DNA of 64,000 nt, taken from contig NZ_VILB01000013.1 in assembly GCF_009712035.1 (NCBI RefSeq), positions 447,483 to 511,482 on the forward strand, written 5' to 3'. This document shows positions 25,962 through 35,778 of the stretch, piece after piece (the stretch's first letter is position 1; every line of letters begins with the position of its first letter). The notes beneath the pieces are model-generated. The model had not been told where the DNA came from. It saw only the letters and a program-made list of their open reading frames with translations, and did not search any database. Source of the stretch: Anabaena sp. UHCC 0187. Its GTDB lineage: Bacteria; Cyanobacteriota; Cyanobacteriia; Cyanobacteriales; Nostocaceae. A program made the translations under genes and the position numbers.

Positions 25962-26756
25962 TTAGAGGAAATTTTGAATATTTTTGGCAAAGGCTAAAGT
26001 ATTTTCTAGGTGAATATTATGCCCAACTTGAGGAATTATTTGTAATTTAGTAAAATTACATTTTTCAGTCATTGCCATATTAATATCAATGAATTTTTCA
26101 TCTTTTTCACCAACTAATAATAAGAGAGGAACAGTATTTTCAATTAGCAATTCCCATAAACAAGGTTGAGAACCAGTTCCCATAAACTGCAATGATTTAA
26201 CTAAGTTGAGGGGATGATTTGTTAATCTATTTACGATCATAGATTGGTATTGAGTATGATTTTTAATATCACCAAAAATTGGCTGTTGATACCAATTATT
26301 GAGAAAGTCATAAAAATCATCTTTATTGATCATTCTAGATAATTTTCTGGCTATTTGAGTATCATTTTTAATTCTAGCTAATCTGGCAGTTTCTGTTGCT
26401 AAACCAGGAGAAGCAGATTCTAAAATAACTTTAATGAATCTTTGAGGAAAATGGAGAGTGAGATATAAAGCTAATCTTCCTCCCATTGAATAACCAATTA
26501 AATAACATTGGTCTATTTTTAATTGATCTAATAATTGTATAATGGCTGCGGCTGTAGATGCCATTGTATAGCATTCATCATCTAAAACCTGAGTTTTCCC
26601 ATGTCCAGGTAAATCAATAGTCAGACAGGAAAAATCATCAAATAGTAATTTTATGGCTTGATCAAATTCATGAATATTACCCATAAAACCATGTAAAAAT
26701 AGAATTAGTGATTTATGAAAATTACCTGTTAAAGAATAATTGAACATATATGTCAT
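25962..26756 (-). CDS. menH: MenH-like alpha/beta hydrolase (SHCHC synthase)
   Basis: Likely 2-succinyl-6-hydroxy-2,4-cyclohexadiene-1-carboxylate synthase of the phylloquinone (menaquinone-like) pathway that supplies photosystem I. The 264-residue alpha/beta hydrolase has the oxyanion loop FLHGFMG, the TIDLPGHGKT block, nucleophile GYSMGGR (about residue 91), acid VGEKDEKF, and histidine VGHNIHLE. The spacing and PGHG/GYSMGGR combination are MenH-like. Its ATG is immediately adjacent to the stop of the upstream histidine kinase gene, implying co-transcription. General alpha/beta hydrolases share the fold, so the specific reaction is probable rather than certain. Confidence 0.8.
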   Translation of the reverse strand: MTYMFNYSLTGNFHKSLILFLHGFMGNIHEFDQAIKLLFDDFSCLTIDLPGHGKTQVLDDECYTMASTAAAIIQLLDQLKIDQCYLIGYSMGGRLALYLTLHFPQRFIKVILESASPGLATETARLARIKNDTQIARKLSRMINKDDFYDFLNNWYQQPIFGDIKNHTQYQSMIVNRLTNHPLNLVKSLQFMGTGSQPCLWELLIENTVPLLLLVGEKDEKFIDINMAMTEKCNFTKLQIIPQVGHNIHLENTLAFAKNIQNFL

Positions 26757-28301
26757 TTAAGAAATAACCTGGATAGGAATCTCAATTTGAAATTCTGTAC
26801 CTTTTTCAGGACTAGAAAAACAGCGAATTTTACCTTTATGTTCTTCAACAATAATTTGGTAAGTAATAGATAATCCTAAACCTGTTCCCTTACCTACAGG
26901 TTTTGTCGTAAAAAAGGGATCAAATATTTGTTGCTGATTTTCTTTAGGAATACCAATTCCATTGTCAGCAATGGCAATGAAAATAAAATTAGATTCTACT
27001 AATTTAGTAGTAATAGAAATTTGGGGACTTTCTGCTAATTGTTTAGCTTCTAAAGCATCAATAGCATTGGTTAAAATATTCAAAAATGCCTGGTTAAGTT
27101 GTGACGCATAACACTCTATTAGCGGTAAATCATCATATTTTTTAATAATTTCCATCGCTGGAGAATCTAATTGTTTATTGAATCGAGAATGAAGAATCAT
27201 CAGAATACTATCTATATTTTTATGAATATCAACTTTTTTAATTTCAGTTTCACCCAAGTGAGAAAAAGTTCGCAGAGAAAGCACAATATCGCGGCTACGA
27301 ATTGTACCGATTTCCATTGATTTTATAACTTGTGGTAAATCTGATTTAATAAAATCTAAATCAATTAATTTCGTAAAAATCTTTATTTCTATTTCTTTAT
27401 CAACTTTGAAATGAGATTTTTCATAAAGTTCTATTAATTTTAATAAGTCTGTCATGTATTGGTGAACATGAGGTAGGTTAGGATGGATAAAATTGATAGA
27501 ATTATTAAGTTCGTGAGATATTCCCGCAACCAGTTGTCCCAAACTACACATTTTTTCTTTTTGGATAAGTTGAATTTGGGTTTTTTCTATTTTATTTAAT
27601 GCTTTTTGAAATTTATTATCACTAATTGTTAAGTTTTTTAATGTGTGAAAAAGCAAGATGAAAAAATTTATTAATGCTAGACATAAACCTGCTGCTTGAA
27701 TAATTTGTAATGTATATGTTCTCTGATTAGATATATTTTGCTGTTCTGTAGTGATTTGATTCATTAAGTTTAGTAATTGCAGATTATTTTCGTTTGAATA
27801 AACTATGGCATCTTGTAATGATTGCTGAGGAATTTTATTTCTAGAGGAAATAATAGGTTCAATTTTGACTTTATATGGATTCCAAATTGCTTCAGATTGA
27901 GTGAGTAGATTTTTAATCTTAGGATTTTCTATAGCGGAAATAAATACTGGTTTGCCATCACTACCAGTTACAGTTTTACCTAATTTTAATCCTCTTAAAG
28001 TTTGATCAAATTGTTTGTAAGCTTCTGCTAATTCATCCTGTGGAGAGGTAATTTTTTTCTGGGTCTGTGTGGCTATTTGTAATTGTAAGATAGTTTTGGC
28101 AATTCTTTGTGATAGCATTCGCTGACGACCAGACAAGTTAATAATTATAGCATCTTCTTTTAATTGAGAAGAAATCAAAAAATTAGGGAGAAGAACACCT
28201 AAATCAAAACACAGAAATAGAGCAGCAGAAAGAAAAATAATCCGGTATTTTCCTTGAAAAAATAAATATGTAGGCAAGATTTGCTTGAATTTTGCTATCA
28301 T
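26757..28301 (-). CDS. Sensor histidine kinase with PilJ-type N-terminal sensor domain
   Basis: A 514-residue membrane kinase. It has one helix at about residues 15-37 and a second at about 205-225, framing a periplasmic PilJ/NarX-type domain (LSGRQRMLSQRIAKTIL, about 57-75). After a short coiled coil (ALNKIEKTQIQLIQKEK) comes the H-box AGISHELNNSINF (about 264-276), N-box NILTNAIDAL, G1 DNGIGIP, F-box FDPFFTTKP and G2 GTGLGLSI. All catalytic boxes are present. No response regulator is nearby, and it directly precedes menH with no gap. The PilJ-type domain suggests sensing of a small ligand such as nitrate or a related anion, but this is inference. Confidence 0.88.
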   Translation of the reverse strand: MIAKFKQILPTYLFFQGKYRIIFLSAALFLCFDLGVLLPNFLISSQLKEDAIIINLSGRQRMLSQRIAKTILQLQIATQTQKKITSPQDELAEAYKQFDQTLRGLKLGKTVTGSDGKPVFISAIENPKIKNLLTQSEAIWNPYKVKIEPIISSRNKIPQQSLQDAIVYSNENNLQLLNLMNQITTEQQNISNQRTYTLQIIQAAGLCLALINFFILLFHTLKNLTISDNKFQKALNKIEKTQIQLIQKEKMCSLGQLVAGISHELNNSINFIHPNLPHVHQYMTDLLKLIELYEKSHFKVDKEIEIKIFTKLIDLDFIKSDLPQVIKSMEIGTIRSRDIVLSLRTFSHLGETEIKKVDIHKNIDSILMILHSRFNKQLDSPAMEIIKKYDDLPLIECYASQLNQAFLNILTNAIDALEAKQLAESPQISITTKLVESNFIFIAIADNGIGIPKENQQQIFDPFFTTKPVGKGTGLGLSITYQIIVEEHKGKIRCFSSPEKGTEFQIEIPIQVIS

Positions 28302-28412
28302 GATTTAATATTTAAAACTAGATATTCTGACATATAAAAACCGAAAAATATTTTCAGGGGGTTTGATATATCTAATTGAGAATAGCAGAGAATGTTTTTG
28401 AATCTGGTAAAG

Positions 28413-28781
28413 TCAAGGTAAAAATCTATCTAAAGCGGCTTTTAATTGTTCAATTTCCAGTTCTATATCCCCTTTTTGGGCGGCTCTACCAATACACTCA
28501 GTTAAATGTTCATCTAACACAATTCGTGCTACCTTATCTAAAGCACCACGCACAGCGGCAATTTGTAATAATACATCAGGACAAGGGGTATTTTGCTGCA
28601 CCATTGTCTTAATTCCCCGAACGTGTCCTTCTATGCGGGAAAGTCGGTTAATAATCCGCCGTAAAGATTCTTCACTGTGGACATGAGGATGGACAGAATC
28701 AGCCTGATTGTGTGTATGATCTGGATGGTTGTGATCTGATGTAGGTAAAGATTCGTTAGTTAGTGGGTTTTGTCCATTCAT
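28413..28781 (-). CDS. CsoR/RcnR/InrS-family metal-sensing repressor
   Basis: A 122-residue all-helical DUF156 repressor. The N-terminal extension is very His-rich (DHNHPDHTHNQ...HPHVHSEES), as in the cyanobacterial nickel sensor InrS and in RcnR. The DNA-contacting helix is RIINRLSRIEGHVRGIKTM. Metal ligands are Cys in NTPCPD (about residue 66) and H-x3-C in LDEHLTEC, matching the InrS ligand spacing. Metal binding would release DNA and derepress an exporter. No exporter gene is adjacent here (HtrA protease on one side, histidine kinase on the other), so the target is unclear. Nickel is the best guess; copper is possible. Confidence 0.85.
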   Translation of the reverse strand: MNGQNPLTNESLPTSDHNHPDHTHNQADSVHPHVHSEESLRRIINRLSRIEGHVRGIKTMVQQNTPCPDVLLQIAAVRGALDKVARIVLDEHLTECIGRAAQKGDIELEIEQLKAALDRFLP

Positions 28782-29012
28782 GGGTATTGTATGAATATTA
28801 TTTTGCCATTTTGGCTTTAATTAATATTTTAGCCCAGAGAGCGTGGGGAAAGATGAAAAAATATCCTGCACTTTCAGCCAAGATTCCATGAAATCAAAGA
28901 AACTTTAATATGAGGGAAAATGTCAATAAACCAGAATTCTGATCTGATCTGTAAAAATAGGTGTAGATAGATTTATCAAGAAACAGCAAAAATTAAGCTT
29001 GTAGATTAGGTT

Positions 29013-30230
29013 GTGATTATGCGATTTTCCCAAATATCCCGGTCTATCCGAAAACTCAGTACCCATATTTTAGCGATTTTTCTGGGAGTGATGTTGACTT
29101 TTACCTCCCTGCGGGTGTTACCTTCAGCAGCAGAACCGGGTCCAAATCCTGTCACGGAGTCATCAATAAAAGTTGCTCAAAAGCCATCTCCCGCTACGGC
29201 TGTCATTGGTAGTCATAGTTTTGTGACAGCAGCGGTAAATCGTGTAGGTTCGGCAGTAGTAAGAATTGATACAGAAAGAACGATTACTCGCCGCAATGAT
29301 CCGATGATGGACGACCCATTTTTTCGGCGGTTTTTTGGTGATAGCTTTCCCCAACAATCACCAACCGAACAGTTACGGGGTTTAGGTTCTGGTTTTATTC
29401 TTGACAAAAGTGGCGTAATTCTTACCAATGCTCACGTAGTTGATAAGGCTGATAAAGTTACAGTTCGTCTCAAAGATGGTCGCACTTTTAAAGGTAAAGT
29501 TCAAGGCATTGATGAAGTTACAGATTTGGCTGTAGTCAAAATTAATGCTGGTAAGGATTTACCTGTTGCACCTTTAGGTTCTTCTAATAATGTTCAGGTC
29601 GGAGATTGGGCGATCGCTGTGGGGAATCCGTTAGGATTTGATAATACTGTTACTTTGGGGATTGTCAGCACCCTGAAACGTTCTAGCGCCCAAGTAGGTA
29701 TCAGCGATAAACGGTTAGACTTCATTCAAACTGACGCAGCTATTAACCCCGGTAACTCCGGTGGACCATTATTAAATGGTTTAGGGGAAGTGATTGGAAT
29801 TAATACCGCAATTCGCGCCGATGCGATGGGGATTGGGTTTGCAATTCCTATTGATAAAGCTAAAGCGATCGCTGCTCAATTGCAACGAGATGGTAAAGTT
29901 GCTCACCCTTACTTAGGTGTACAAATGGTGACATTAACACCGGAATTAGCAAAACAAAATAACAGTGATCCTAACTCCATGTTTGCAATTCCTGAAGTCG
30001 CCGGTGTTTTGGTGATGCGGGTTGTCCCTAATTCTCCCGCTGCAACTGCGGGTATCCGTCGCGGAGATGTGATCTTGCAAATTGATAATAAAGCCATTAC
30101 CACTGCGGAACAATTGCAAGGTGTGGTAGAAGACAGTACCCTTGGTCAAACTTTACAGGTAAAAGTCCAAAGAGGTAATCAGACACAGATGCTTTCAGTT
30201 CGCACCGCTGAATTGAAAGATATTTCTTAG
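29013..30230 (+). CDS. HtrA/DegP-family serine protease (HhoA/HhoB/HtrA type)
   Basis: Periplasmic or lumenal quality-control protease of 405 residues. An N-terminal signal or anchor helix (about residues 20-38) is followed by a trypsin-like domain with His in LTNAHVVDKAD (about 137), Asp in TDLAVVKI (about 168) and Ser in NPGNSGGPLL (about 248). A single C-terminal PDZ domain follows (GVLVMRVVPNSPAATAGIRRGD). Which of the three cyanobacterial paralogues it is cannot be decided. The start is GTG 29013 or ATG 29019. A 26-bp terminator palindrome follows the gene. Confidence 0.92.
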   Translation: MIMRFSQISRSIRKLSTHILAIFLGVMLTFTSLRVLPSAAEPGPNPVTESSIKVAQKPSPATAVIGSHSFVTAAVNRVGSAVVRIDTERTITRRNDPMMDDPFFRRFFGDSFPQQSPTEQLRGLGSGFILDKSGVILTNAHVVDKADKVTVRLKDGRTFKGKVQGIDEVTDLAVVKINAGKDLPVAPLGSSNNVQVGDWAIAVGNPLGFDNTVTLGIVSTLKRSSAQVGISDKRLDFIQTDAAINPGNSGGPLLNGLGEVIGINTAIRADAMGIGFAIPIDKAKAIAAQLQRDGKVAHPYLGVQMVTLTPELAKQNNSDPNSMFAIPEVAGVLVMRVVPNSPAATAGIRRGDVILQIDNKAITTAEQLQGVVEDSTLGQTLQVKVQRGNQTQMLSVRTAELKDIS

Positions 30231-30244
30231 TTAGTTTTGAGGAT

Positions 30245-30270
30245 GGGGTATACTTACGTAAGTGTACCCC
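30245..30270 (+). terminator. Intrinsic terminator after the HtrA-type gene
   Basis: Near-perfect palindrome GGGGTATACTTAC/GTAAGTGTACCCC (one T-G pair), followed by TAAAATTTTTATT, 15 bp after the stop codon. Confidence 0.7.
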
Positions 30271-30378
30271 TAAAATTTTTATTGAATTCCTATTTTAATA
30301 ATTATCTTTTAGTGATTATATTTTCAAGTTAAAATAATCAAGCATTACAGCACCTTTGACACAGATAAAATTTACATA

Positions 30379-32136
30379 ATGAACGCTACACAAGAACAAC
30401 TAAAACTAAAATTAACACAGGCTTTAGTGGCTGCTTTTGGTACAGATTATACCAATACAGATCCAATTTTGGTGGCTGCAAGTAATCCTAAATTTGGTGA
30501 TTATCAAGCTAATGTGGCTTTATCTTTAAGTAAAAAGTTAGGAAAGCAACCCAGAATCATCGCAACGGAAATTGTCAGTAAACTAGATGTATCTGATATT
30601 TGTGAACCTCCAGAAATCGCTGGGCCTGGTTTTATTAACCTGAAATTACAAACTTCTTATTTAGAAGCACAACTTAATGCGATTCAGGTAGATGCTAGAT
30701 TGGGAATACCCACAGCAACAACTCCACAAAAGCAAATTGTTGATTTTTCTAGTCCGAATATTGCTAAAGAAATGCACGTCGGACATTTACGTTCGACTAT
30801 TATTGGTGATTCTATAGCCCGAATTTTAGAATTTTGTGGTCATGATGTATTACGGTTAAATCATGTTGGTGATTGGGGGACGCAATTTGGGATGTTAATT
30901 ACCTATTTGCGGGAAGTTTATCCAGAAGCACTTACTACCGCAAACGCTTTAGATATTGGGGATTTAGTTAATTTTTACCGCAAAGCCAAACAGCGATTTG
31001 ATGAAGATCCAGTTTTTCAAGAAACTTCCCGTCAAGAAGTTGTGAGATTACAAGCTGGTGCGGAAGATACACTTCATGCTTGGAAATTGTTATGTGAACA
31101 ATCTCGCCAAGAATTTCAAATCATTTATGATTTATTAAATGTTGAATTAATAGAAAGAGGTGAATCTTTTTATAATCCCTTATTACCAAAAGTTGTGGAA
31201 AATTTAGCAACAACGGGATTATTAGAATCAAGTCAAGGGGCAAAATGTGTTTTCTTGGATGGTTTTACTAATAGAGAAGGTAATCCTTTACCCTTAATTG
31301 TCCAAAAAACTGACGGTGGTTATAACTATGCAACTACAGATTTAGCAGCCTTACGTTATCGGATTCAAGAAGATAAAGCCAAGCGAATTGTTTATGTGAC
31401 GGACGAAGGACAATCTAACCACTTTGCCCAATTTTTCCAAGTAGCAAGAAAAGCAAATTGGATACCTGAAGATGTGGAATTAGTTCATGTTCCTTTTGGG
31501 TTAGTATTAGGTGAAGATGGCAAAAAGTTCAAAACTCGTTCTGGGGATACTGTGCGGTTACGGGATTTGTTAGATGAAGCCATTAACCGCGCTCGTGCAG
31601 ACATAGAAAATAGATTACAAGAAGATGAACGCACAGAAACAGAAGAATTTATTCAAAATGTTGCGGAAGTTGTGGGGATTAGTGCGGTTAAATATGCCGA
31701 TTTAAGCCAAAATCGCACCAGCAGTTATGTCTTTAGTTATGACAAAATGTTATCTCTCAAAGGCAATACAGCCCCTTATCTTCTCTATGCTTATGTGAGA
31801 ATTCAAGGAATTAGTCGTCAAGGGAATATTGATTTTACCAACTTAGGAATAAATCGCCAAATTTTGCTAAAGGAAGATGCAGAATTAACTTTAGCTAAAC
31901 ATCTGTTACAACTTGATGAAGTGATTAAAGAAGTAGAACAAGATTTATTACCAAATCGGTTGTGTGATTATTTGTATCAAGTCAGCGATAAGTTTAATAA
32001 ATTCTATGAAAATTGTCCTGTTCTCAAATCAGAAGAACCTGCCAGAACTTCGCGGTTAATGTTATGTGATTTAACTGCAAAAACTCTCAAGTTGGGATTA
32101 TCTTTGTTGGGAATTAAGGTGTTAGAAAGGATGTAG
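30379..32136 (+). CDS. argS: Arginyl-tRNA synthetase
   Basis: Class Ia aminoacyl-tRNA synthetase, 585 residues, full length. The N-terminal Add1 domain holds [13 protein letters not shown]. The HIGH-type motif is [15 protein letters not shown] (about residues 132-146). The active-site region includes [12 protein letters not shown] and [19 protein letters not shown], standing in for the degenerate KMSKS of most ArgRS. The C-terminal anticodon-binding helices start near [12 protein letters not shown]. The start is ATG 30379. Monocistronic. Confidence 0.97.
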   Translation: MNATQEQLKLKLTQALVAAFGTDYTNTDPILVAASNPKFGDYQANVALSLSKKLGKQPRIIATEIVSKLDVSDICEPPEIAGPGFINLKLQTSYLEAQLNAIQVDARLGIPTATTPQKQIVDFSSPNIAKEMHVGHLRSTIIGDSIARILEFCGHDVLRLNHVGDWGTQFGMLITYLREVYPEALTTANALDIGDLVNFYRKAKQRFDEDPVFQETSRQEVVRLQAGAEDTLHAWKLLCEQSRQEFQIIYDLLNVELIERGESFYNPLLPKVVENLATTGLLESSQGAKCVFLDGFTNREGNPLPLIVQKTDGGYNYATTDLAALRYRIQEDKAKRIVYVTDEGQSNHFAQFFQVARKANWIPEDVELVHVPFGLVLGEDGKKFKTRSGDTVRLRDLLDEAINRARADIENRLQEDERTETEEFIQNVAEVVGISAVKYADLSQNRTSSYVFSYDKMLSLKGNTAPYLLYAYVRIQGISRQGNIDFTNLGINRQILLKEDAELTLAKHLLQLDEVIKEVEQDLLPNRLCDYLYQVSDKFNKFYENCPVLKSEEPARTSRLMLCDLTAKTLKLGLSLLGIKVLERM

Positions 32137-32182
32137 ATATAGCGGTTATTGGTTGGGTGAAATACAAGAACCCCACCCCCAA

Positions 32183-32208
32183 CCCCCTCCCCGCAAGCGA
32201 GGAGGGGG
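32183..32208. repeat. GC-rich hairpin (common cyanobacterial palindromic repeat)
   Basis: CCCCCTCC/GGAGGGGG with an inner CGC/GCG pair, preceded by ACCCCACCCCCAA. A similar ACCCCACCCCCAA leader occurs at about 55510. It may help terminate argS, although no T-run follows. Confidence 0.6.
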
Positions 32209-32317
32209 CTATGATTTACCTTATTTAAGTGCATATCTCTATAATCAGGGGTGTGGCTAATGTTTCTTGAAAGAGGGTGATCTGATATCTTGAGGATGTC
32301 AGTTATCTTGTGTTTGA

Positions 32318-35300
32318 TTAACCTTTAGCAATTTCCAAGAGCCAAGTTTTCAAATCACCTTTATCGACATCATTCGCATCTTTGAAATTAAACATTATTT
32401 CTATCAGTTCCAACTTGCGATCAAAGTTCTTCTCAATCTGCGGAAAATTTCTCATCTTAGTATTACAAGGTAGATAAACTTTTCCTAGTGATAAAATTTC
32501 ATTAACAATTCTACCATGTAATAAATGTCCATTAATATGCCACAAAAGACATTGACTCAAACAAACTAAAGCATCAAGCGCAATTTGCGGTTCAGTGATG
32601 CGATTTTTTAGCTGATCTAAAACAAGAGATGCTACATTTTCCACATCTATAAGTTTAGCTCGCCATTCCGTAGGTTGACCAAGACTGATAATTCTCGCTA
32701 AAGCCCAAAAAGCTTTTTGACGTAAAGCTAAATGTGGATTAGCTTGAATAATAGATTGCAATCTAGTGATGTTTCTAGTAGAAGGTTCTGCACAAATTCC
32801 CAAGGAGTTAAGTAAATAAACAGCACGAGGTTGGTTTGATATTTCTGTGAATTCTTGGTAAATTAACTCGCCAAAATCTGACCACAAAAGTTTACCGGGA
32901 GTATGGGCAATAGCTGAATAGAGTTTATCATTAGATTGAAATCGAGATAACCCAGACTCAAATTGTCGCAGAATCCAACTATGATATCTTTGTTCCAATT
33001 CTCTAGTTTGAAAGTCAGCAGCATCAGAAGGTAGAGATTGGATAATATTAGATAAAGCCCTTACTGCTACTATTTGTCTTGTTCTTTGCAAGTCAGCGTT
33101 AGTATTACTTCCTTGTTCCAACCATTGCAACAAACTTTGAACAATTGATAGCCGATTTGCAGCTTTACGAGTTTGCCTTTCCAGGTCATTTATTTGATCA
33201 TAAATATTCCCATGTGGATTTTTAGACAGGCTGAATGTAACTGTACCCCACTTAGTAAATTGTACCAGAACACTAGGATCTGGTTCGCTGCCTATACGTG
33301 CGCGGGGAATATTGGGAATTAATTCTTTAGGATCTCTAGCAGATGTAGGACTTTCTTCTGTGATAACTGGGGTAGTATATTCTTTTGTGTCTATCGTTTC
33401 TATTTCCTCAGAAACTAATAACGGGAAACGACAATCTGGACGATCTCGATGTACAAGTGTCAACCATAATCGCTCATCAAATGTATATTCAACTTCCAAG
33501 TTTAAATAGTCCCCTGGTTGAATATTAGCAGCCCTAATTTTATTTACATTAACATAACGAGTACGTTGTAAAGTTGTATTTTGGTTTGGTTTTGAACCCT
33601 GACCCACCCAAGCATTAAATCCAATCCGACCTTTTTCCATCATTGGGAAACGAAATCCATTCAAAGTTGTTCGATAAGGATATTTTTGTCCCTGAGAAAT
33701 TAATAATTCTAGTTGGGATTCGTCAGTATTAGAATCTTTAACTTCTAGCCAAATACTTGTGGGGTTAATCCCAATTATATTATCTCCTGTATCTAATGTA
33801 CCAGAAGCGTAAAGTGCAGCACCACGAGCAACTGCTAAATCTGGATTTCCTTGTGAGAGAATTAATGTTCCTGGTAAAAGTCTTTCTAAACGCTCCGTAA
33901 CCAATGGAAAATATGTCATTCCACCGTTGAGAAGAATTGCATCTATTTTCGGTAGTTTGCCTAATGTATCTTTGGCTTTTAATAGCACATCTAAAACAGG
34001 AACAACAAAGGTATCACGACGATCTGTAAATGGAGATTCATTAAAAGCCGTTTTTGGGTCTAATTTATCAATTAAGTCAGGTTGAATGTCTAGACACAAC
34101 AGGTCTTTTAGTGATTCTTGCATCTGACGATAGTTGATACTATAGAATATAGAAAAATTACCATCTAAAGCAACATATTCAAATGGCAATTTGAACTCTT
34201 CTTTATCTTGACTAAAAATATATTCTGCTCCCCACACTTGCTTAAATTTTTCGGCATAAATTCTCAATTCATGGCGGAGTTTTTTCTGATCAGGTGCAGA
34301 TAATTTTTGGATTCTGCTATATTTATCAAATAGGTAATCAACGATTTTTTCATCAACTTGATCACCACCTACTCTGGTGCGAGAACCAATGGAAATATCA
34401 TCAATAATAAATTGGGAAATATCGCTATTCCATTCAACTTTATGTAGTGAAGTATCTAATGTTCCACCACCTAAGTCATAAACAAGAATATTTAAAGAGC
34501 GACTGGTATCTAAATTAGGAAAAATTTCCCCATTAGTAAATCTGTGCAGAAAATCATATAAAGCTGCTTTTGGTTCTGCTAATAAGACAATATCATCTTC
34601 TTTCCAACCAGCTAATTTAGCTGCTTCTCTTGTTGCTTTTATGGCATCAGGTTCATAAGATGCAGGATGAGTAATCACTATACCTCCTCCCACATCAACT
34701 TGTTGGTTAATTAACTGCTGACGACAGAATTTTAAAACTTCACCGGCTGCTTTTTCCGGTTTAAGCTTACCAATAGTCAATTCATATTCAAAAGTTTCAC
34801 CATCTTTGAGAGTACCAATATCATGTTTCCAAGCTAGAATCGTTTGATCTCTAAAAGCATAGTATTGACTACGCACGTGCTTCCCAATTTCTGACTTATC
34901 TAATTGAGAGAAGCGCACAGAAGAAGGAATTAATTCTGTATTTTGTAACCCTCCCATCTCATTTTTTACAGGAATACTAATAGCGTTAGCAGCCAATTTT
35001 TGTTGTGGTGTTTGTCTTGCTTGTGCTATCACTGTATTGGTAGTTCCTAAATCAATACCTAAATAGGTAGGACGCAGAACATTTGTGAGAAATTCAATAT
35101 GATCTGCTGTTTCTCTTAGTCTATTTCCTATGTGGTTATTACCAATAGCTACAGTTTTAATTCCTTTCTTTTTAAGCTGTGCAAATAAATTTGCATAATC
35201 ATTATCATTACTAACTACAGCAATGATTTTAATACCTAGCTGAGAATTATCAATTAATTCTTTTGCAGTGCGAAAAATTAAATTATCAACTTCCTGACGA

Positions 35301-35500
35301 ACAATATCAACTCCAGGAGTTAATTCAAATCGGTATTCTAAAGCACGTAATTTACTACCATAGATTGTACGAATGGCTGGAGTGTTGGAAAATGCCCGAC
35401 GTTCCTTGACATTACCATACTGTCTACAAATATCTTCTATTTCTTGAAGTTCGGGTCTGATATTATCAAGATCAAGTAAAATTGCTACATTGTCAGTCAT
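32318..35500 (-). CDS. NYN (PIN-like RNase) domain fused to Hsp70-type ATPase
   Basis: A 1060-residue fusion. Residues 1-145 form a NYN/LabA-type domain with the acidic metal site (ILLDLDNIR at about 8-16; VVSNDNDYANLF at about 95-106). A full Hsp70 ATPase follows: phosphate loop 1 YLGIDLGTTNT (about 146-156), phosphate loop 2 ILVYDLGGGTLDTS, and adenosine loop AILLNGGMTYFP. A beta-rich region stands where the substrate domain should be, and the last 250 or so residues are helical with HEAT-like character (LRQKAFWALARII). No EEVD-like tail is present. The gene lies 278 bp downstream of a gene for a protein with a GrpE-like C-terminus, so the pair looks like a dedicated chaperone machine carrying a putative RNase. 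Confidence 0.88.
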   Translation of the reverse strand: MTDNVAILLDLDNIRPELQEIEDICRQYGNVKERRAFSNTPAIRTIYGSKLRALEYRFELTPGVDIVRQEVDNLIFRTAKELIDNSQLGIKIIAVVSNDNDYANLFAQLKKKGIKTVAIGNNHIGNRLRETADHIEFLTNVLRPTYLGIDLGTTNTVIAQARQTPQQKLAANAISIPVKNEMGGLQNTELIPSSVRFSQLDKSEIGKHVRSQYYAFRDQTILAWKHDIGTLKDGETFEYELTIGKLKPEKAAGEVLKFCRQQLINQQVDVGGGIVITHPASYEPDAIKATREAAKLAGWKEDDIVLLAEPKAALYDFLHRFTNGEIFPNLDTSRSLNILVYDLGGGTLDTSLHKVEWNSDISQFIIDDISIGSRTRVGGDQVDEKIVDYLFDKYSRIQKLSAPDQKKLRHELRIYAEKFKQVWGAEYIFSQDKEEFKLPFEYVALDGNFSIFYSINYRQMQESLKDLLCLDIQPDLIDKLDPKTAFNESPFTDRRDTFVVPVLDVLLKAKDTLGKLPKIDAILLNGGMTYFPLVTERLERLLPGTLILSQGNPDLAVARGAALYASGTLDTGDNIIGINPTSIWLEVKDSNTDESQLELLISQGQKYPYRTTLNGFRFPMMEKGRIGFNAWVGQGSKPNQNTTLQRTRYVNVNKIRAANIQPGDYLNLEVEYTFDERLWLTLVHRDRPDCRFPLLVSEEIETIDTKEYTTPVITEESPTSARDPKELIPNIPRARIGSEPDPSVLVQFTKWGTVTFSLSKNPHGNIYDQINDLERQTRKAANRLSIVQSLLQWLEQGSNTNADLQRTRQIVAVRALSNIIQSLPSDAADFQTRELEQRYHSWILRQFESGLSRFQSNDKLYSAIAHTPGKLLWSDFGELIYQEFTEISNQPRAVYLLNSLGICAEPSTRNITRLQSIIQANPHLALRQKAFWALARIISLGQPTEWRAKLIDVENVASLVLDQLKNRITEPQIALDALVCLSQCLLWHINGHLLHGRIVNEILSLGKVYLPCNTKMRNFPQIEKNFDRKLELIEIMFNFKDANDVDKGDLKTWLLEIAKG

Positions 35501-35617
35501 CTTTCATTCTCCCCTGATTTTGTGTGTAATTTGGTGATTTAAAATCTGTACGGGTTTACCAATGCTAATTGGTGACACATTCAGCGACAAATGGCTTATC
35601 TGTTAGTTGCCATACCC

Positions 35618-35742
35618 GCCATGAAATTAATTTCATGGCTAATAGCCAAAGTTTACGTTTTGTAAACTAGAGATTTTTGATTATTAGTCATCTTCAGATG
35701 ACTTTTGCTATGAGACTGGGAATTAATTCCCAGTTGATTTTT
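35618..35742. repeat. Array of four consecutive hairpins in the GrpE-like/Hsp70 intergenic region
   Basis: Four separate inverted repeats in about 120 bp: GCCATGAAATT/AATTTCATGGC (35618-35639), AGTTTAC/GTAAACT (35650-35668), AGTCATCT/AGATGACT (35686-35703), and ACTGGGAATT/AATTCCCAGT (35715-35734). The last is followed by TGATTTTTTTT on the plus strand. The regular spacing suggests one structured unit, either a repeat family member or an RNA. It lies within the proposed operon on the opposite strand sense to the T-run. Confidence 0.75.
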
Positions 35743-35778
35743 TTTACCCCTCCTGATTTATGAACTCTTACATTTAAT

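Noticed and set aside
28376-28612. 78-codon plus-strand frame
   Set aside because: Antisense to the CsoR/InrS-like gene, whose metal ligands and helices are clear.
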